The notes below the pieces were generated by a model. It ran no database searches. It had not been told where the DNA came from and saw only the letters and a program-made list of their open reading frames with translations. This document shows, piece after piece, positions 5,271 to 5,621 of a DNA stretch of 5,621 nt. A program made the position numbers and the translations under genes. The number at the start of each line of letters is the position of its first letter. The stretch's first letter is position 1. Source of the DNA: JBDRFZ01 sp043818395 (GTDB lineage Bacteria > Patescibacteriota > Patescibacteriia > 2-12-FULL-60-25); NCBI GenBank assembly GCA_043818395.1, contig JBDRFZ010000011.1:1-5621 (forward strand), in the 5' to 3' direction.

Positions 5271-5525
5271 AAACTATGGCCTTTGAAAAAAATGATGCGC
5301 AGAGAGACAACGGGCGGATCAACTCTCTCATTTCCCAATTGGCGGTGTTTGTTGGACAAAGTTCGAAACTATTTCGAGCAAAATCCAAATGATTAAAACT
5401 ACTAAAAAGGACTCGGCAGGGCGAAACAATTTGTCTGGGGGAATGGATTCGCCCTGCCTCGGCTGATTTCTCGCCCGCAGGAGGGGATATTCTATGTCAA
5501 ATTTGTTCTATGATAAGGCGATAAA
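5271..5525. other. Gap between ybaK and the IS110 transposase end
   Basis: 255 bp without a convincing gene. The part 5271-5400 is unremarkable; a minus-strand TTG-started frame from 5359 overlaps ybaK and has no family resemblance. The part 5400-5525 holds a strong stem-loop (5415-5458) and a strong plus-strand ribosome binding site, AGGAGGGG (5479-5486), ahead of a 13-codon frame (5494-5535). The boundary of the insertion sequence should lie somewhere here, but no terminal inverted repeat or target duplication could be recognised with only one end in view. Confidence 0.5.
5415..5458. other. Strong stem-loop downstream of the transposase (possible terminator or element RNA)
   Basis: GGCAGGGCGAA (5415-5425) and TTCGCCCTGCC (5448-5458) form a perfect 11-bp stem around a 22-base loop. 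On the minus strand it is followed, after GAGTCC, by TTTTT (5404-5408), so it may terminate transcripts coming from the transposase. The large loop is unusual for a simple terminator. A second CGCCCGC stretch at 5473-5479 could compete for the same arm. Confidence 0.6.
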
Positions 5526-5621
5526 TTATTTCTGATAATTGTAGGCCTGTTTATGCTTCAGCATCATATAGATGATATTCACCAGCTTTCTTTTTAAGCA
5601 ACACAAGGCCTGATTTTTGCT
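5526..5621 (-). CDS. IS110-family transposase, C-terminal fragment (cut by window edge)
   Basis: The last 31 codons plus a TAA stop (5526-5528) of a minus-strand gene that continues past the right edge. The residues include SKNQALCCLKRKLVNIIYMM followed by LKHKQAYNYQK. This fits the C-terminal helix of IS110/IS1111 transposases (Transposase_20 family), whose usual pattern is A...ARKL..I.Y.ML..G..Y. These enzymes combine a RuvC-like DEDD domain with a C-terminal serine-containing domain and are guided by an RNA from the element's own non-coding end. Neither catalytic domain is in view. With so few residues the family call is good but not certain, and intactness and subgroup (IS110 or IS1111) cannot be judged. 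Confidence 0.7.
   Translation of the reverse strand, partial: SKNQALCCLKRKLVNIIYMMLKHKQAYNYQK

Noticed and set aside
1..5621. CRISPR arrays, tRNA or rRNA genes
   Set aside because: No regularly spaced repeats, cloverleaf-like segments or conserved rRNA stretches were seen on either strand.

Overview
The window looks like a piece of an AT-rich Patescibacteria/CPR genome (Parcubacteria-like) that carries two GC-richer genes of foreign character. The Patescibacteria assignment rests on protein style (the DnaG N-terminus, the HIT protein, the small FWAF/GD.LT/VWSG protein), on short intergenic regions with compact hairpin terminators, and on low GC in those segments. It is an inference; no marker gene is complete enough to prove it.

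Layout from left to right. The left edge holds the first 31 codons of DNA primase (dnaG, minus strand). Next come a rho-independent terminator and a complete histidine-triad (HIT) hydrolase gene, also minus strand. Upstream of HIT is a 75-bp promoter segment (595-669) that recurs at 3204-3278 with a single mismatch. Between the two copies lies a large minus-strand gene (855-3206) for an outer-membrane-type CBM9-like/DUF5916 beta-barrel protein, followed by its own terminator (723-755). The second repeat copy supplies promoter, ribosome binding site and start codon to this gene. On the other strand it supplies a promoter to a small Patescibacteria-type protein gene (3292-3609).

Farther right, a bidirectional terminator (3597-3619) separates the small plus-strand gene from a second foreign-looking minus-strand gene (3722-4528), a secreted lipoprotein of a kind seen in Acidobacteriota. 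A 253-bp AT-rich gap with two hairpins and short dispersed repeats follows. Then come a YbaK/ProX-type aminoacyl-tRNA deacylase gene (4782-5270, minus) and a 255-bp gap holding one strong stem-loop. The right edge contains the last 31 codons of an IS110-family transposase (minus).

How the parts fit. Removing one 2609-bp repeat period (one 75-bp copy plus everything between the copies) would leave HIT and the 3292 gene divergently transcribed from one shared promoter. This suggests the DUF5916 gene was inserted into an ordinary housekeeping locus, with duplication of the promoter and an exact fusion at the start codon. The barrel and the lipoprotein both belong to cell envelopes with an outer membrane, which CPR bacteria are thought to lack. 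The insertion is therefore either an interesting acquisition, perhaps from a host bacterium, or an assembly chimera. Reads spanning the junctions would decide. No tRNA, rRNA or CRISPR array was seen.
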